DNA of 41,528 nt from Kordiimonas gwangyangensis DSM 19435 = JCM 12864 (lineage in GTDB: Bacteria; Pseudomonadota; Alphaproteobacteria; Sphingomonadales; Kordiimonadaceae). How positions within the stretch are numbered: position 1 is the stretch's first letter; each line of letters starts with the position of its first letter. The position numbers and the translations under genes were made by a program. Shown here piece by piece: positions 15,253 through 22,526 of the stretch. The notes beneath the pieces were generated by a model. The model made no database searches. It was not told the origin of the DNA and worked only from the letters and a program-made list of their open reading frames with translations. The stretch lies in the NCBI RefSeq assembly GCF_000375545.1, contig NZ_AQXF01000007.1, positions 1 to 41,528 on the forward strand, in the 5' to 3' direction.

Positions 15253-15867
15253 CTAGTACAGATACCCTCTCGCGCGCAAGTCTGCGGCCAGTTTTGCGGG
15301 CTCTGTAAAATGATGGCCGATCATGCCAAGCTGCTCTGCCGCGCGTACGTTATCAATGCGGTCATCGATATAAACCGTGCGCTCCGGGTCGAGCGCAAAA
15401 CGGTCAATCGCGATCTGATAGATTCGCGGGTCGGGTTTCACAAGCTTCTCTTCACCCGAAACCACCACACCACCGAAAAGGTCCGTGAAGGCATAGCCCC
15501 GGCAAAAGGAGGGCCATTTCTCCGCTGAAAAATTGGTAAGGCCATAGGTGGACACCCCCTGCTCTGCGAGCTGCTCCAGCACCTCTACTGTACCGGTATA
15601 GGTAATGCCAATGGTCTCGTCCCAGCGCTCATCAAATGCGCGGATGAGGTCTTCGTATTCGGGGTAGCGGGCAGCGAGGAGTGCCACACCTTCTGCAAAC
15701 GGGCGGCCGCGGTCATGCTCTGTGTGCCATTCAAGCGTCACCACATCACGCAGGAAGGTTTCCAGCTCACGAGAATCACTAATCAGCTTGCTATAGAGAT
15801 TGCGCGGGTCCCACTCGACAAACACATTGCCGATATCAAAAAGAACCGCTTTCGAGCGCTCGGTCAT
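15253..15867 (-). CDS. HAD superfamily phosphatase (YihX/haloacid dehalogenase-like)
   Basis: This 204-residue protein has HAD motif I LFDIGNVFVEW (nucleophile Asp11), motif II LTNFS, the motif III lysine in KLVKPDPRIY and motif IV YIDDRIDNV. The FDxGNV form of motif I is shared with YihX, an alpha-D-glucose-1-phosphate phosphatase, and with dehalogenase-like HADs that lack the second Asp. A helical cap lies between motifs I and II (about residues 20-95). The start at 15867 follows GGGGGAAG, immediately downstream of a long hairpin. The physiological substrate is not determinable from sequence. Confidence 0.85.
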   Translation of the reverse strand: MTERSKAVLFDIGNVFVEWDPRNLYSKLISDSRELETFLRDVVTLEWHTEHDRGRPFAEGVALLAARYPEYEDLIRAFDERWDETIGITYTGTVEVLEQLAEQGVSTYGLTNFSAEKWPSFCRGYAFTDLFGGVVVSGEEKLVKPDPRIYQIAIDRFALDPERTVYIDDRIDNVRAAEQLGMIGHHFTEPAKLAADLRARGYLY

Positions 15868-15880
15868 ACTTCCCCCATAC

Positions 15881-15922
15881 GATTTAGCCGCGCAACTCTA
15901 CAGAAGAGTGCGCGGCTAAATC
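15881..15922. terminator. Long hairpin between rpmJ and the HAD gene
   Basis: A perfect 14-bp stem GATTTAGCCGCGCA / TGCGCGGCTAAATC encloses a 14-base loop that can pair further (CTCT/AGAG). It lies 29 bases beyond the rpmJ stop and 13 bases before the HAD start codon. There is no T-run, so it may be a terminator, an RNA-processing site or an attenuator for the HAD/methyltransferase pair. Confidence 0.6.
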
Positions 15923-15951
15923 AACAACGATTAGGCTATAAGCCGGGTGGC

Positions 15952-16077
15952 TTAGCCTTGACGTGCTTTGAAGCGACGTTGCGTCTTGTTGATGACGTAG
16001 ATGCGGCCTTTGCGGCGAATCACACGGCAATCACGGTGACGGCTTTTCAACGACTTCAAGCTGTTACGAATTTTCAT
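15952..16077 (-). CDS. rpmJ: Large ribosomal subunit protein bL36
   Basis: A 41-residue basic protein starting [17 protein letters not shown] and ending [12 protein letters not shown], the longer alphaproteobacterial form of L36. It has only one of the cysteines needed for a zinc knuckle, so it is the zinc-independent type. An in-frame upstream start (16182) would add unrelated residues; the ATG at 16077 matches family N-termini and follows GAGACGAG. A good sigma-70 promoter lies at 16192-16220, giving a leader of roughly 110 bases. Confidence 0.95.
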   Translation of the reverse strand: MKIRNSLKSLKSRHRDCRVIRRKGRIYVINKTQRRFKARQG

Positions 16078-16191
16078 GGCTCGTCTCACTACAAACCGGC
16101 TTAAAAACTTTTCCCCTGCCACGCCAGCCGGCGCCTTGGCACACAGGGTGGGAACGACGAATCCGTCATTCCTCGAATCCATTGGCGGCGG

Positions 16192-16220
16192 AACATACTG
16201 ACGAGGGGGGTATGTGTCAA
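16192..16220 (-). promoter_or_regulatory. rpmJ sigma-70 promoter
   Basis: On the minus strand a consensus -35 TTGACA (16215-16220) and a -10 TATGTT (16192-16197) with 17-base spacing. This is one of the best sigma-70 matches in the window and fits the strong expression expected for a ribosomal protein gene. Confidence 0.75.
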
Positions 16221-16411
16221 TAGCAAGAGGCCAACTTTAAAGCCTTTTCGTGACGATAAATGGTTAGCCCTAAAAATGGGGGCGCCCCCCATGCCCGGTG
16301 GGACGCCCCTAATTGCCCCTGTTGGATAGCAGGGGTAGTCCGCTCACGCCTGCGCGTCAGTGTTTATATACTACCAAAACGGGACAGTCTTGTCATGGGA
16401 ATAAAACGTCA

Positions 16412-16493
16412 AAAGTCCTGACCTAGTGAGGGACGACATGTGACAAGGTAAAGTCGTCCGGCGCAGATTTTCGCCATTCTAGGTCAGTACTTT
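16412..16493. repeat. 82-base nested inverted repeat, possible structured RNA or MITE-like element
   Basis: Outer arms AAAGTCCTGACCTAG (16412-16426) and CTAGGTCAGTACTTT (16479-16493) pair over 15 positions with one mismatch. Inside lie a second perfect pair GGACGAC (16431-16437) / GTCGTCC (16453-16459) and a short GGCG/CGCC hairpin (16460-16475). The fold is therefore a closed multi-branch shape. No clear target-site duplication flanks it and I cannot match it to a known RNA family. Confidence 0.6.
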
Positions 16494-16735
16494 GAACTAA
16501 AATGCTTGAGTCCCGGCGCTTTTCTGCTGCACACGCCGCAGACACCTGCTTCATTAGGTCATCCTGTCCCTCATCGGGAATGCCTGCGCATCCATACCGT
16601 CATCGGGGCGGGGCGCCGGAATGTTCAAAAAGCGAGAATCGCCCTGCGTCTTGTCCCGCTTCGCCATTGACCGGCGGGGGCCTAGCCTGTAGCAAGACTA
16701 GCAAGGTCACGTCAGCGAAAAGGGAGCCTGCAAGC

Positions 16736-17860
16736 ATGCTTATTTCAAGCCAGTTCGACAGCGGCAATATCGAGGTCATCAAGGCGGACGATCCTGCCGA
16801 TATCCGCCTCAATATCCGCAAGGACAGCAATTCCGATTTTTACCAGTGGTTCCATTTCCGCCTCTCTGGCGTTGAGGATGTGCCCTGCAAGCTGACGATC
16901 GAGAACGCAGGCGGCGCCGCCTATGTGAAGGGCTGGGAAAACTACCGTGTTTGTGTGTCCTATGACCGCGAAACATGGTTCCGTGTGGACACAAGCTTTG
17001 ACGGCCAGACCGTGAGCTGGGAAATCACCCCGGAGCAGGACAGCCTGTATTTCGCCTATTTCACCCCCTACTCCATGGAGCGTCACGCCGACCTCATCGC
17101 CGAAATTTCGGGCTCGCCGCTCGTGCGCACCAGCGTGCTTGGCCACACCCTTGACGGGCAGGACATGGACCTCGTGGAAATCGGCTTTGGCCCCGAAGGC
17201 CGCAAGAAAATCTGGATGTGTGCACGCCAGCACCCCGGCGAGACCATGGCAGAATGGTGGATGGAAGGCGCGCTCGATTACCTGCTGGACGAAGACAACC
17301 CCGTTGCCCGCGCCCTGCTCGACAAAGCACACTTCTACATCGTGCCAAACATGAACCCGGATGGGTCACGCCGCGGCAACCTGCGCACAAACGCAGCTGG
17401 CGCCAACCTGAACCGGGAATGGAACTGCGCGACGATGGACCGGAGCCCCGAGGTTTACCTCGTGCGCGAAAAGATGCACGAGACCGGTGTGGACTTCCAC
17501 CTGGACGTACACGGTGACGAGGCACTGCCCTACAACTTCATCGCGGGCTTTGAAGGCATCAAGTCGCTGACTGAGCGTCAGACCGAACTTTACACCATGT
17601 TCCAGGACCTCCTCTGTGTTGTCAGCCCGGACTTCCAGAAAGAACACGGCTATGACACGGACGAGCCCGGCACTGCCAACCTCGCCATGTGCACCAATTA
17701 TATGGCCGAGACATTCGGCTGTGTAGCCATGACGCTTGAGATGCCGTTCAAGGACAACGATGACCTGCCGGACCTTGAATATGGCTGGTCACCGGAACGC
17801 TGCCGCCACCTTGGCCGCGCCTGCATCGATACGCTCGCGCAGATGATCGACGAACTATAA
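16736..17860 (+). CDS. M14-family zinc carboxypeptidase, cytosolic carboxypeptidase-like
   Basis: This 374-residue protein has an N-terminal beta-rich domain (residues 1-120) followed by an M14 peptidase domain. The zinc ligands are His166 and Glu169 in ARQHPGETMAEW and His259 in DVHGDE; substrate-binding residues lie in NMNPDG and NLNREW; the catalytic base is Glu335 in MTLEMPF. No signal peptide is present. This layout matches the cytosolic carboxypeptidase (CCP) branch, whose eukaryotic members trim glutamates from tubulin; bacterial targets are unknown. The ATG at 16736 follows AGGGAG and begins the conserved domain. It is a single-gene unit with its own terminator. Confidence 0.9.
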   Translation: MLISSQFDSGNIEVIKADDPADIRLNIRKDSNSDFYQWFHFRLSGVEDVPCKLTIENAGGAAYVKGWENYRVCVSYDRETWFRVDTSFDGQTVSWEITPEQDSLYFAYFTPYSMERHADLIAEISGSPLVRTSVLGHTLDGQDMDLVEIGFGPEGRKKIWMCARQHPGETMAEWWMEGALDYLLDEDNPVARALLDKAHFYIVPNMNPDGSRRGNLRTNAAGANLNREWNCATMDRSPEVYLVREKMHETGVDFHLDVHGDEALPYNFIAGFEGIKSLTERQTELYTMFQDLLCVVSPDFQKEHGYDTDEPGTANLAMCTNYMAETFGCVAMTLEMPFKDNDDLPDLEYGWSPERCRHLGRACIDTLAQMIDEL

Positions 17861-17878
17861 GGTCCAGCCTTCAAACAG

Positions 17879-17914
17879 AAAGGGCGCAGCCATGATGGCC
17901 GCGCCCTTTTTTTT
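17879..17914. terminator. Rho-independent terminator after the carboxypeptidase gene
   Basis: Stem AAAGGGCGC (17879-17887) / GCGCCCTTT (17901-17909) followed by further T residues on the plus strand. It separates two convergent genes and could also end transcription from the minus strand. Confidence 0.85.
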
Positions 17915-17934
17915 GGTCTCAAATGCTCGGGTGC

Positions 17935-19533
17935 TTAGATGAACATGTCCGCGCTGTAAGCGAAGGTCATGTCAGCTTTGGCGCCGAGAATGCCGAGCGA
18001 GAGGCCTTCAGGTGCCGTGCCGCCCGCGAGATAGTCAATGTCGTCATCGCCATCGAGCAGGAACAGCTGACCTTCACCGGGGCCGAGGTCGCGGTTGTGG
18101 TTATTGCCGGCTTTGATTGAGACCGCGAGCAGGTCATAGTCCGCCAGGTCGTTGTCATTCAGGAACACATCAAGGTCCACATCATCAAGGTCCGTCACGC
18201 CTGACCAGCCGTCGATTTTCACCTTAAGGATGCCACCCTCGTCATCCTGCAGATAGAGCACGACGTTGGAGATATCATGGTCAGCAAGGCCCTTCTTGTT
18301 GGCAAACGTACCGAAGTGCTCACCAGCGTCCACATCGCGCGTCACATCGCCACCCATGCCTTCAATGGTGATTTCAACATAAGCATCAGCGAAACCGCCA
18401 TGGCCGTCCGACACCTGATAGCTGAAGCCGTCGGTCGCAAACTCGCCCGTATTCAGGCTATCGAAGGCGCCGTTCGGGTCATAGGAATAGCTACCGTCAG
18501 CTGCGAGTGTGAGGAGCGCGCCCGACGGCAACACAATGGTTTGGCCAACCGCAAAGGTATCCCCGTTCACACTGTATACTGACAGAGTGTCCGAGAGGTC
18601 CGGGTCTGTGTCGTTCGCGAGCACTGAACCAGACACCACACTCTCTTCGGTCGTGTTAGCTGCATCATCAGCCGCGTCAGGCGTGTCGTTCACACCTTCA
18701 ACCGTGAAGGACAGAGTTGCGGTGTCCGAGCCACCATTGCCGTCACTCACGGTATAGGTGATGGAACCCTCAAAGGTTTCGCCTTCTGCAAGCCAGTCTG
18801 CCCCTTCACTGTCGAGCGTGTAGGTGCCGTCTGCAGCAACCTCGATGATAATACCCGGTGCCAATTCCATGGACGCACCCACATTCTGCGCGTCGCCGTC
18901 TACCGCAATCACCGTAAGGCCGTCAGCCACACCGTTGCCGTCAGTGTCACCCGCATCAAGGTCGATGTCGTTTGTGAACAGATTGCCGGTGCTGATGCTG
19001 TCTTCGGACGCCACGATGGCATCATCTTGAGCATCAACCGGATAGGGCGTGTCGCCATACAGTTTGTCCGAGTCTTCACGGCCGCCATCAGCGGACGAGA
19101 CCGAGGTCTGGCGCACAGCGATATGCTCAAGCGCAATATCGTCAATCGTCAGCGCACGCAGGGAAGAGGACATCACAAAGGTGGTCGACTGAATATCGTC
19201 TGTGCTCATACCAGATGTGCCAAACTCGATACCGATTTCAGAGGCTGCATCCGGGATACCGGCTGTAGTGACACCGCCACCAAGGTTGCTCACGCTGCCG
19301 GACTGCACCACTTGCGTGATGTCCGCGCCCTCAAAGGAGAATGAACCAAGGAGGCTGTTGTCTGCCACATCCAGGAACAGGCCGCGCAGGTCACCGATGA
19401 GACCATCCGCGTCAGCGTCGTTCGAGAGGGTGAACTTGAGGCTACCGTCGGCCTGCTCAACAATCGTCACCGTGACAGGAGCTTTGCCGTCGTTGCCGGT
19501 CTGGGTATCAAGAACAAAAGTAACTGTACGCAT
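17935..19533 (-). CDS. Cadherin/VCBS-type repeat surface or secreted protein
   Basis: A 532-residue, very acidic protein rich in Asp, Gly and Thr. After an N-terminal domain (about 1-165, including LRGLFLDVADNSLLGSF) come two tandem beta-sandwich repeats of the VCBS/bacterial cadherin kind (about 180-290 and 290-395). They share landmarks such as the LFTNDIDLDAGD / VLANDTDPDLSD pair, ADGTYTLD / ADGSYSYDP and YTVSDGNGG / YQVSDGHGG, with Asp-rich calcium-binding loops. A different C-terminal domain ends in SADMFI. There is no N-terminal signal peptide and no RTX nonapeptide array; type I secretion is typical for such proteins, but no secretion genes are adjacent. The start at 19533 has a perfect GGAGGT site. 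Adhesion or matrix function is inferred. Confidence 0.8.
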   Translation of the reverse strand: MRTVTFVLDTQTGNDGKAPVTVTIVEQADGSLKFTLSNDADADGLIGDLRGLFLDVADNSLLGSFSFEGADITQVVQSGSVSNLGGGVTTAGIPDAASEIGIEFGTSGMSTDDIQSTTFVMSSSLRALTIDDIALEHIAVRQTSVSSADGGREDSDKLYGDTPYPVDAQDDAIVASEDSISTGNLFTNDIDLDAGDTDGNGVADGLTVIAVDGDAQNVGASMELAPGIIIEVAADGTYTLDSEGADWLAEGETFEGSITYTVSDGNGGSDTATLSFTVEGVNDTPDAADDAANTTEESVVSGSVLANDTDPDLSDTLSVYSVNGDTFAVGQTIVLPSGALLTLAADGSYSYDPNGAFDSLNTGEFATDGFSYQVSDGHGGFADAYVEITIEGMGGDVTRDVDAGEHFGTFANKKGLADHDISNVVLYLQDDEGGILKVKIDGWSGVTDLDDVDLDVFLNDNDLADYDLLAVSIKAGNNHNRDLGPGEGQLFLLDGDDDIDYLAGGTAPEGLSLGILGAKADMTFAYSADMFI

Positions 19534-19879
19534 TTTGAACCTCCATTAGGGGATATGGTGCTTCAGGGAGGTAGTCGGGTCGTGATGGCCATGGTTGGCG
19601 GCACGAAGCTCTTACGCTCTGTAAGCTTGCAACAGAGATTGCAGCCTATGTGCCAGTTTTACACAAAGTAAAAACTGTTTATTTTCAAATATTTATGCTC
19701 CTGTTCAATTAGATTATCGCAAATTGCGATGTTGCATTGTCGCAAATTTAGATAAAATTTGATGTATTTTGCGACATCCTTGCCATCAGCGCAGGCTATA
19801 ACTTTAATTCTGATTGACCTTCCCATCGAAAAGCAGGATACGATTTTCGAACCAACACACTGGGAAGGGGATTTCCAAC
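19534..19879. other. 346-base divergent intergenic region with several palindromes
   Basis: No gene is seen. It serves as the control region for the minus-strand VCBS gene and the plus-strand membrane protein. Features include CTTAC-GCTCT-GTAAG (19611-19625) in the VCBS leader, the operator-like AGTTTTAC-ACAAA-GTAAAAACT (19655-19676, one extra A in one arm) and the TCGCAA/TTGCGA cluster at 19716-19775. The right-hand part is AT-rich. Confidence 0.6.
19716..19775 (+). promoter_or_regulatory. Cluster of CGCAA/TTGCG operator-like sites
   Basis: ATCGCAA-A-TTGCGAT (19716-19730) is a perfect 7+1+7 dyad. TTGCA-TTGT-CGCAA (19732-19745) has the spacing of CRP/FNR-family sites. GTCGCAAA (19739-19746) and TTTGCGAC (19768-19775) are perfect inverted arms 21 bases apart. 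A possible -10 TATAAC lies at 19797-19802 without a good -35, consistent with an activator. The spaced TTGC-N4-GCAA form resembles NnrR-type (NO-responsive) sites of alphaproteobacteria; this is tentative. Confidence 0.5.
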
Positions 19880-20254
19880 ATGAACGCACTGTCCACGCAT
19901 TTCCTGCGGGCAGCGACCATCTATGCTGTCATTGGTATGGCGCTTGGCAACTACATGGGCGCCTCGGGCGACCATAGCCAAATGCCAACACACGCACACC
20001 TCTTGCTGCTTGGCTGGGTATCCATGGCGATTTACGGGCTGTTCTATCGCGGCCTGCCGTCGGAGCCGGCGAGCAAGCTGATGGTGGCGCACAAATGGCT
20101 CGCGCATATTTCGCTCATCGCGCTGACATGTGGGTTGGCAGCCATGTTTGCAGGTCACTATGCGGTTGAGCCTGTTGTGGGCCTCGCGTCGATCATTGCC
20201 TTAATCAATATGGCGATTTTCTCGGTCATCGTCTTCAAGGCGACCAAGGCATAA
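19880..20254 (+). CDS. Small four-helix membrane protein resembling heme-copper oxidase subunit I
   Basis: A 124-residue integral membrane protein with about four helices (residues 10-27, 39-57, 73-91, 97-118). The sequence MPTHAHLLLLGWVSMAIYG recalls the histidine-containing helix of heme-copper oxidase/NO reductase subunit I, and further histidines (His71, His76, His93) sit near helix ends, so heme binding is conceivable. Such short relatives are found in many proteobacteria without a proven function. The start at 19880 follows AAGGGG; an in-frame start 66 bases upstream has no supporting features. The upstream operator cluster hints at control by redox or NO, which is inference. Confidence 0.7.
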   Translation: MNALSTHFLRAATIYAVIGMALGNYMGASGDHSQMPTHAHLLLLGWVSMAIYGLFYRGLPSEPASKLMVAHKWLAHISLIALTCGLAAMFAGHYAVEPVVGLASIIALINMAIFSVIVFKATKA

Positions 20255-20259
20255 AGTGA

Positions 20260-20278
20260 GGGGCGCCAAAGGCGCCCC
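20260..20278. terminator. GC-rich hairpin between convergent genes
   Basis: Perfect 8-bp stem GGGGCGCC / GGCGCCCC with loop AAA, six bases after one stop codon and seven bases before the convergent apt stop at 20285. There is no T-run on either side, but position and strength suggest a bidirectional terminator. Confidence 0.65.
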
Positions 20279-20284
20279 ATCCGT

Positions 20285-20812
20285 TCAATCGTCAAAGCTG
20301 ATCAGGCTGACCACATGGTCGCAGTGTGCTTTCACCCGCGCACTGCCGCCAAGGCCTGGCAGGTCGACAATAAAGCCGCACCCAACCACGTCGCCGCCCT
20401 GTCGTTCAATCAGCGACAGCGCCGCCTCGGCGGTGCCGCCTGTCGCGATCAGGTCATCAATCAGCAGGATGCGGTCGCCCGCGCCAAACGCATCCAGATG
20501 CATCTCCAACGTCGCATCACCATATTCCAGCGTATAGGTTTCGCTGACGGTCTGGTGCGGCAGCTTGCCTTCTTTCCTGATGGGCACAAAGCCCGCACCC
20601 AGCCGGTGCGCAACCGCACCACCAAGGATAAAGCCCCGCGCCTCAATACCCGCAACCTTCTGCACGCGGTCGTTCTTGAACGCGGCCACAAGGGCATCAA
20701 CGGTATGCTTGAATGCGGCGGGATTGCCAAACAGAGTGGTGACGTCACGAAAGGCGATCCCGTCTTTCGGAAAATCCGGGACCGTTCGAATATAGGACTT
20801 CAAGTCCTTCAT
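20285..20812 (-). CDS. apt: Adenine phosphoribosyltransferase
   Basis: A 175-residue purine salvage enzyme that joins adenine to PRPP to form AMP. It begins MKDLKSYIRTVPDFPKDGI, a typical APRT N-terminus, and has the PRPP-binding motif ILLIDDLIATGGTAEA (residues 115-130) and GIEARGFILGGAVA. The ATG at 20812 follows GGAGAGGG; an in-frame upstream start at 20917 would add 35 residues that cover the terminator of the arsenic operon and do not match the family. Confidence 0.95.
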   Translation of the reverse strand: MKDLKSYIRTVPDFPKDGIAFRDVTTLFGNPAAFKHTVDALVAAFKNDRVQKVAGIEARGFILGGAVAHRLGAGFVPIRKEGKLPHQTVSETYTLEYGDATLEMHLDAFGAGDRILLIDDLIATGGTAEAALSLIERQGGDVVGCGFIVDLPGLGGSARVKAHCDHVVSLISFDD

Positions 20813-20879
20813 ATGGAAAACCCTCTCCCCAAAGGTTGGTTCAGGTGTCCATTTTATGACGGTAAAGGCTTTTGAACAA

Positions 20880-20914
20880 GATGTCACAAAAGGCCCCGAC
20901 CACAGAGGGTCGGG
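20880..20914 (-). terminator. Terminator of the arsC-acr3 operon
   Basis: Stem CCCGACC (20895-20901) / GGTCGGG (20908-20914), followed on the minus strand by GCCTTTTGTG, about 40 bases beyond the acr3 stop at 20953. Confidence 0.7.
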
Positions 20915-20952
20915 CACCTTGAAATGACTTGAAACCAGCGTCTCTGTTGCGG

Positions 20953-21999
20953 TCAGCGGACGTCGAAATACCGCCGCGTACGATTGGAAAATGCCACCAG
21001 CGACAGCATGACCGGCACCTCGACAAGGACCCCCACCACCGTGGCAAGCGCCGCGCCGGAATGCAGACCAAACAGGCTGATTGCCACGGCAACTGCAAGT
21101 TCAAAAAAGTTCGACGTGCCGATAAGCGCCGCTGGCGCCGCCGTTGAGAACGGGACCCGCCACAGATATGCCCAGCCGTAGGCGACGACAAAAATGCCAT
21201 AGCTTTGGATAAGAAGCGGCACGGCAATAAGCGCAATAACAAGCGGTTTGTCCAGAATGACCGTCGCCTGAAACCCAAAGAGCAGCACGACAGTCGCGAG
21301 GAGCCCCATCACAGAATATGGTTTCACCGCAGCCGTAAAATCAGCGATACGAGCGTGGTCGCCATGGTCGTCAAGGCGCCTCCGGGTCAGGTAGCCGGCC
21401 CCAAGCGGGATAACCACATAGAGAAGCACAGAAAGCAGCAATGTCTGCCAGGGCACCACAATGTCCGTTACACCCAGCAACAGTGCGGCCAGCGGCGCAA
21501 ACGCCACCACCATGATGAGGTCGTTGATCGACACCTGCACCAGCGTGTAGTTCGCGTCGCCCTTGACCAACTGGCTCCAGACAAACACCATCGCGGTGCA
21601 GGGCGCGACACCGAGAAGGATCATGCCTGCGATATATTCCTTCGCGGTCTCGGGCGCGACAAGGCCAGCAAACACATGCTCGAAGAACAGCACGCCAAGC
21701 GCCGCCATCGAGAAAGGCTTCACAAGCCAATTGACCACAAGCGTGATGCAAAGCCCCTTGGGCTTCTTGCCCACATCGCGGAGCGAGGCAAAGTCCACAT
21801 TGACCATCATCGGATAGATCATGACCCAGATAAAGACGGCCACCACAAGGTTGACGCTCGCGTATTCAAGCGCCGCTATCGCCTGAAACACGGCGGGAAA
21901 AACCGCACCAAGCCCAACACCGGCCACGATACAAAGCCCAACCCAAACCGACAGGTATCGGTCAAAAAGGCCCATGCCCCCCGATTCCGCCTCACTCAT
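20953..21999 (-). CDS. acr3: ACR3-family arsenite efflux transporter
   Basis: A 348-residue inner-membrane protein with about ten helices. It contains the ACR3 signature [17 protein letters not shown] with the essential Cys134 and the C-terminal [18 protein letters not shown] block. It expels arsenite from the cytosol using the proton gradient. The start overlaps the arsC stop by four bases (ATGA), so reductase and pump are translated together. This is the ACR3 type, unrelated to ArsB of E. coli although often called arsB. Confidence 0.95.
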   Translation of the reverse strand: MSEAESGGMGLFDRYLSVWVGLCIVAGVGLGAVFPAVFQAIAALEYASVNLVVAVFIWVMIYPMMVNVDFASLRDVGKKPKGLCITLVVNWLVKPFSMAALGVLFFEHVFAGLVAPETAKEYIAGMILLGVAPCTAMVFVWSQLVKGDANYTLVQVSINDLIMVVAFAPLAALLLGVTDIVVPWQTLLLSVLLYVVIPLGAGYLTRRRLDDHGDHARIADFTAAVKPYSVMGLLATVVLLFGFQATVILDKPLVIALIAVPLLIQSYGIFVVAYGWAYLWRVPFSTAAPAALIGTSNFFELAVAVAISLFGLHSGAALATVVGVLVEVPVMLSLVAFSNRTRRYFDVR

Positions 22000-22421
22000 A
22001 AAAGCTCATCCTCTATCCGTTTCTTCAGCATGGCAAAGGCCTCGTCAAACGCGGCGGCGATCTCTTCGTCGCTGCCGGTTGCCTTGGCCGGATCCGGCGT
22101 ACTCCAGTGCAGCTTCTTCGGCGCCCCTTTGAAAATCGGGCATGTCTCACCGGCAGCCTGATCGCAGACGGTAATAACATAATCAAACTGCTTATGTGCA
22201 AACTCATCCCATGATTTGCTGCGTGCCTCAGGCGTAGGAACGCCGTGACGCCTAAGCGTCTCAAGCGATTTAGGGTGCACATAGCCCGCAGGATCGCTAC
22301 CCGCACTAACCGCATGATAGCGTCCGCCCCCAAGGTGATTGACCAGCGCCTCCCCCATGATGGACCGGCATGAGTTGCCGGTACACAGGATCAGAACATT
22401 TGACGGCGATTTTGCACCCAT
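21996..22421 (-). CDS. arsC: Arsenate reductase, low-molecular-weight phosphatase type
   Basis: This 141-residue protein has the P-loop CTGNSCRS with nucleophile Cys13 and the two downstream redox cysteines Cys86 (ITVCDQAAG) and Cys94 (ETCPIF), the pattern of thioredoxin-coupled ArsC enzymes that reduce arsenate to arsenite. The P-loop carries an additional Cys18 where Ala is more common. Two in-frame ATGs exist; the one at 22421 is eight bases behind GGGAA and is preferred over 22427. No arsR gene is adjacent; the repressor must lie elsewhere or be absent. Confidence 0.93.
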   Translation of the reverse strand: MGAKSPSNVLILCTGNSCRSIMGEALVNHLGGGRYHAVSAGSDPAGYVHPKSLETLRRHGVPTPEARSKSWDEFAHKQFDYVITVCDQAAGETCPIFKGAPKKLHWSTPDPAKATGSDEEIAAAFDEAFAMLKKRIEDELL

Positions 22422-22438
22422 GCGCATATTCCCATTTC

Positions 22439-22450
22439 AGGTTTAAACCT
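22439..22450. promoter_or_regulatory. 12-bp perfect palindrome upstream of arsC
   Basis: AGGTTTAAACCT is a perfect palindrome located 17 bases before the arsC start, in the 105-base gap to the divergent DedA gene. It is a candidate operator for an arsenic-responsive repressor encoded elsewhere. It is not the classical ArsR site, so the assignment is tentative. Confidence 0.4.
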
Positions 22451-22526
22451 ATAGCTTGGCTAAAGCATTTTCATGAACAGATGACAAGTCTGTTACACGG
22501 ACGGTCAGTTCGCATTTGGGGACAGT

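Larger units (their letters stand above)
16078..16735. other. 658-base intergenic region between rpmJ and the carboxypeptidase gene
   Basis: No convincing gene is seen. The right part contains an open frame continuing upstream of the carboxypeptidase start, but it has no family resemblance and no ribosome binding site. The region holds the rpmJ promoter, GC-rich inverted repeats (a near-palindrome around 16276-16292 and CCCCTG/CAGGGG at 16316-16335) and the nested inverted repeat at 16412-16493. A transcribed non-coding RNA is possible. Confidence 0.5.

Noticed and set aside
16502-16735. N-terminal extension of the carboxypeptidase
   Set aside because: No homology-like pattern, no ribosome binding site, and the conserved domain begins at 16736.
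19716-19775. Short repeated CGCAA units as a CRISPR-like array
   Set aside because: Units are too short and irregular, with no spacers of constant length and no cas genes.
21205-22161. Plus-strand open frame of 318 codons opposite acr3
   Set aside because: Low-complexity basic product rich in His, Lys and Arg, which is the antisense shadow of a membrane protein gene.
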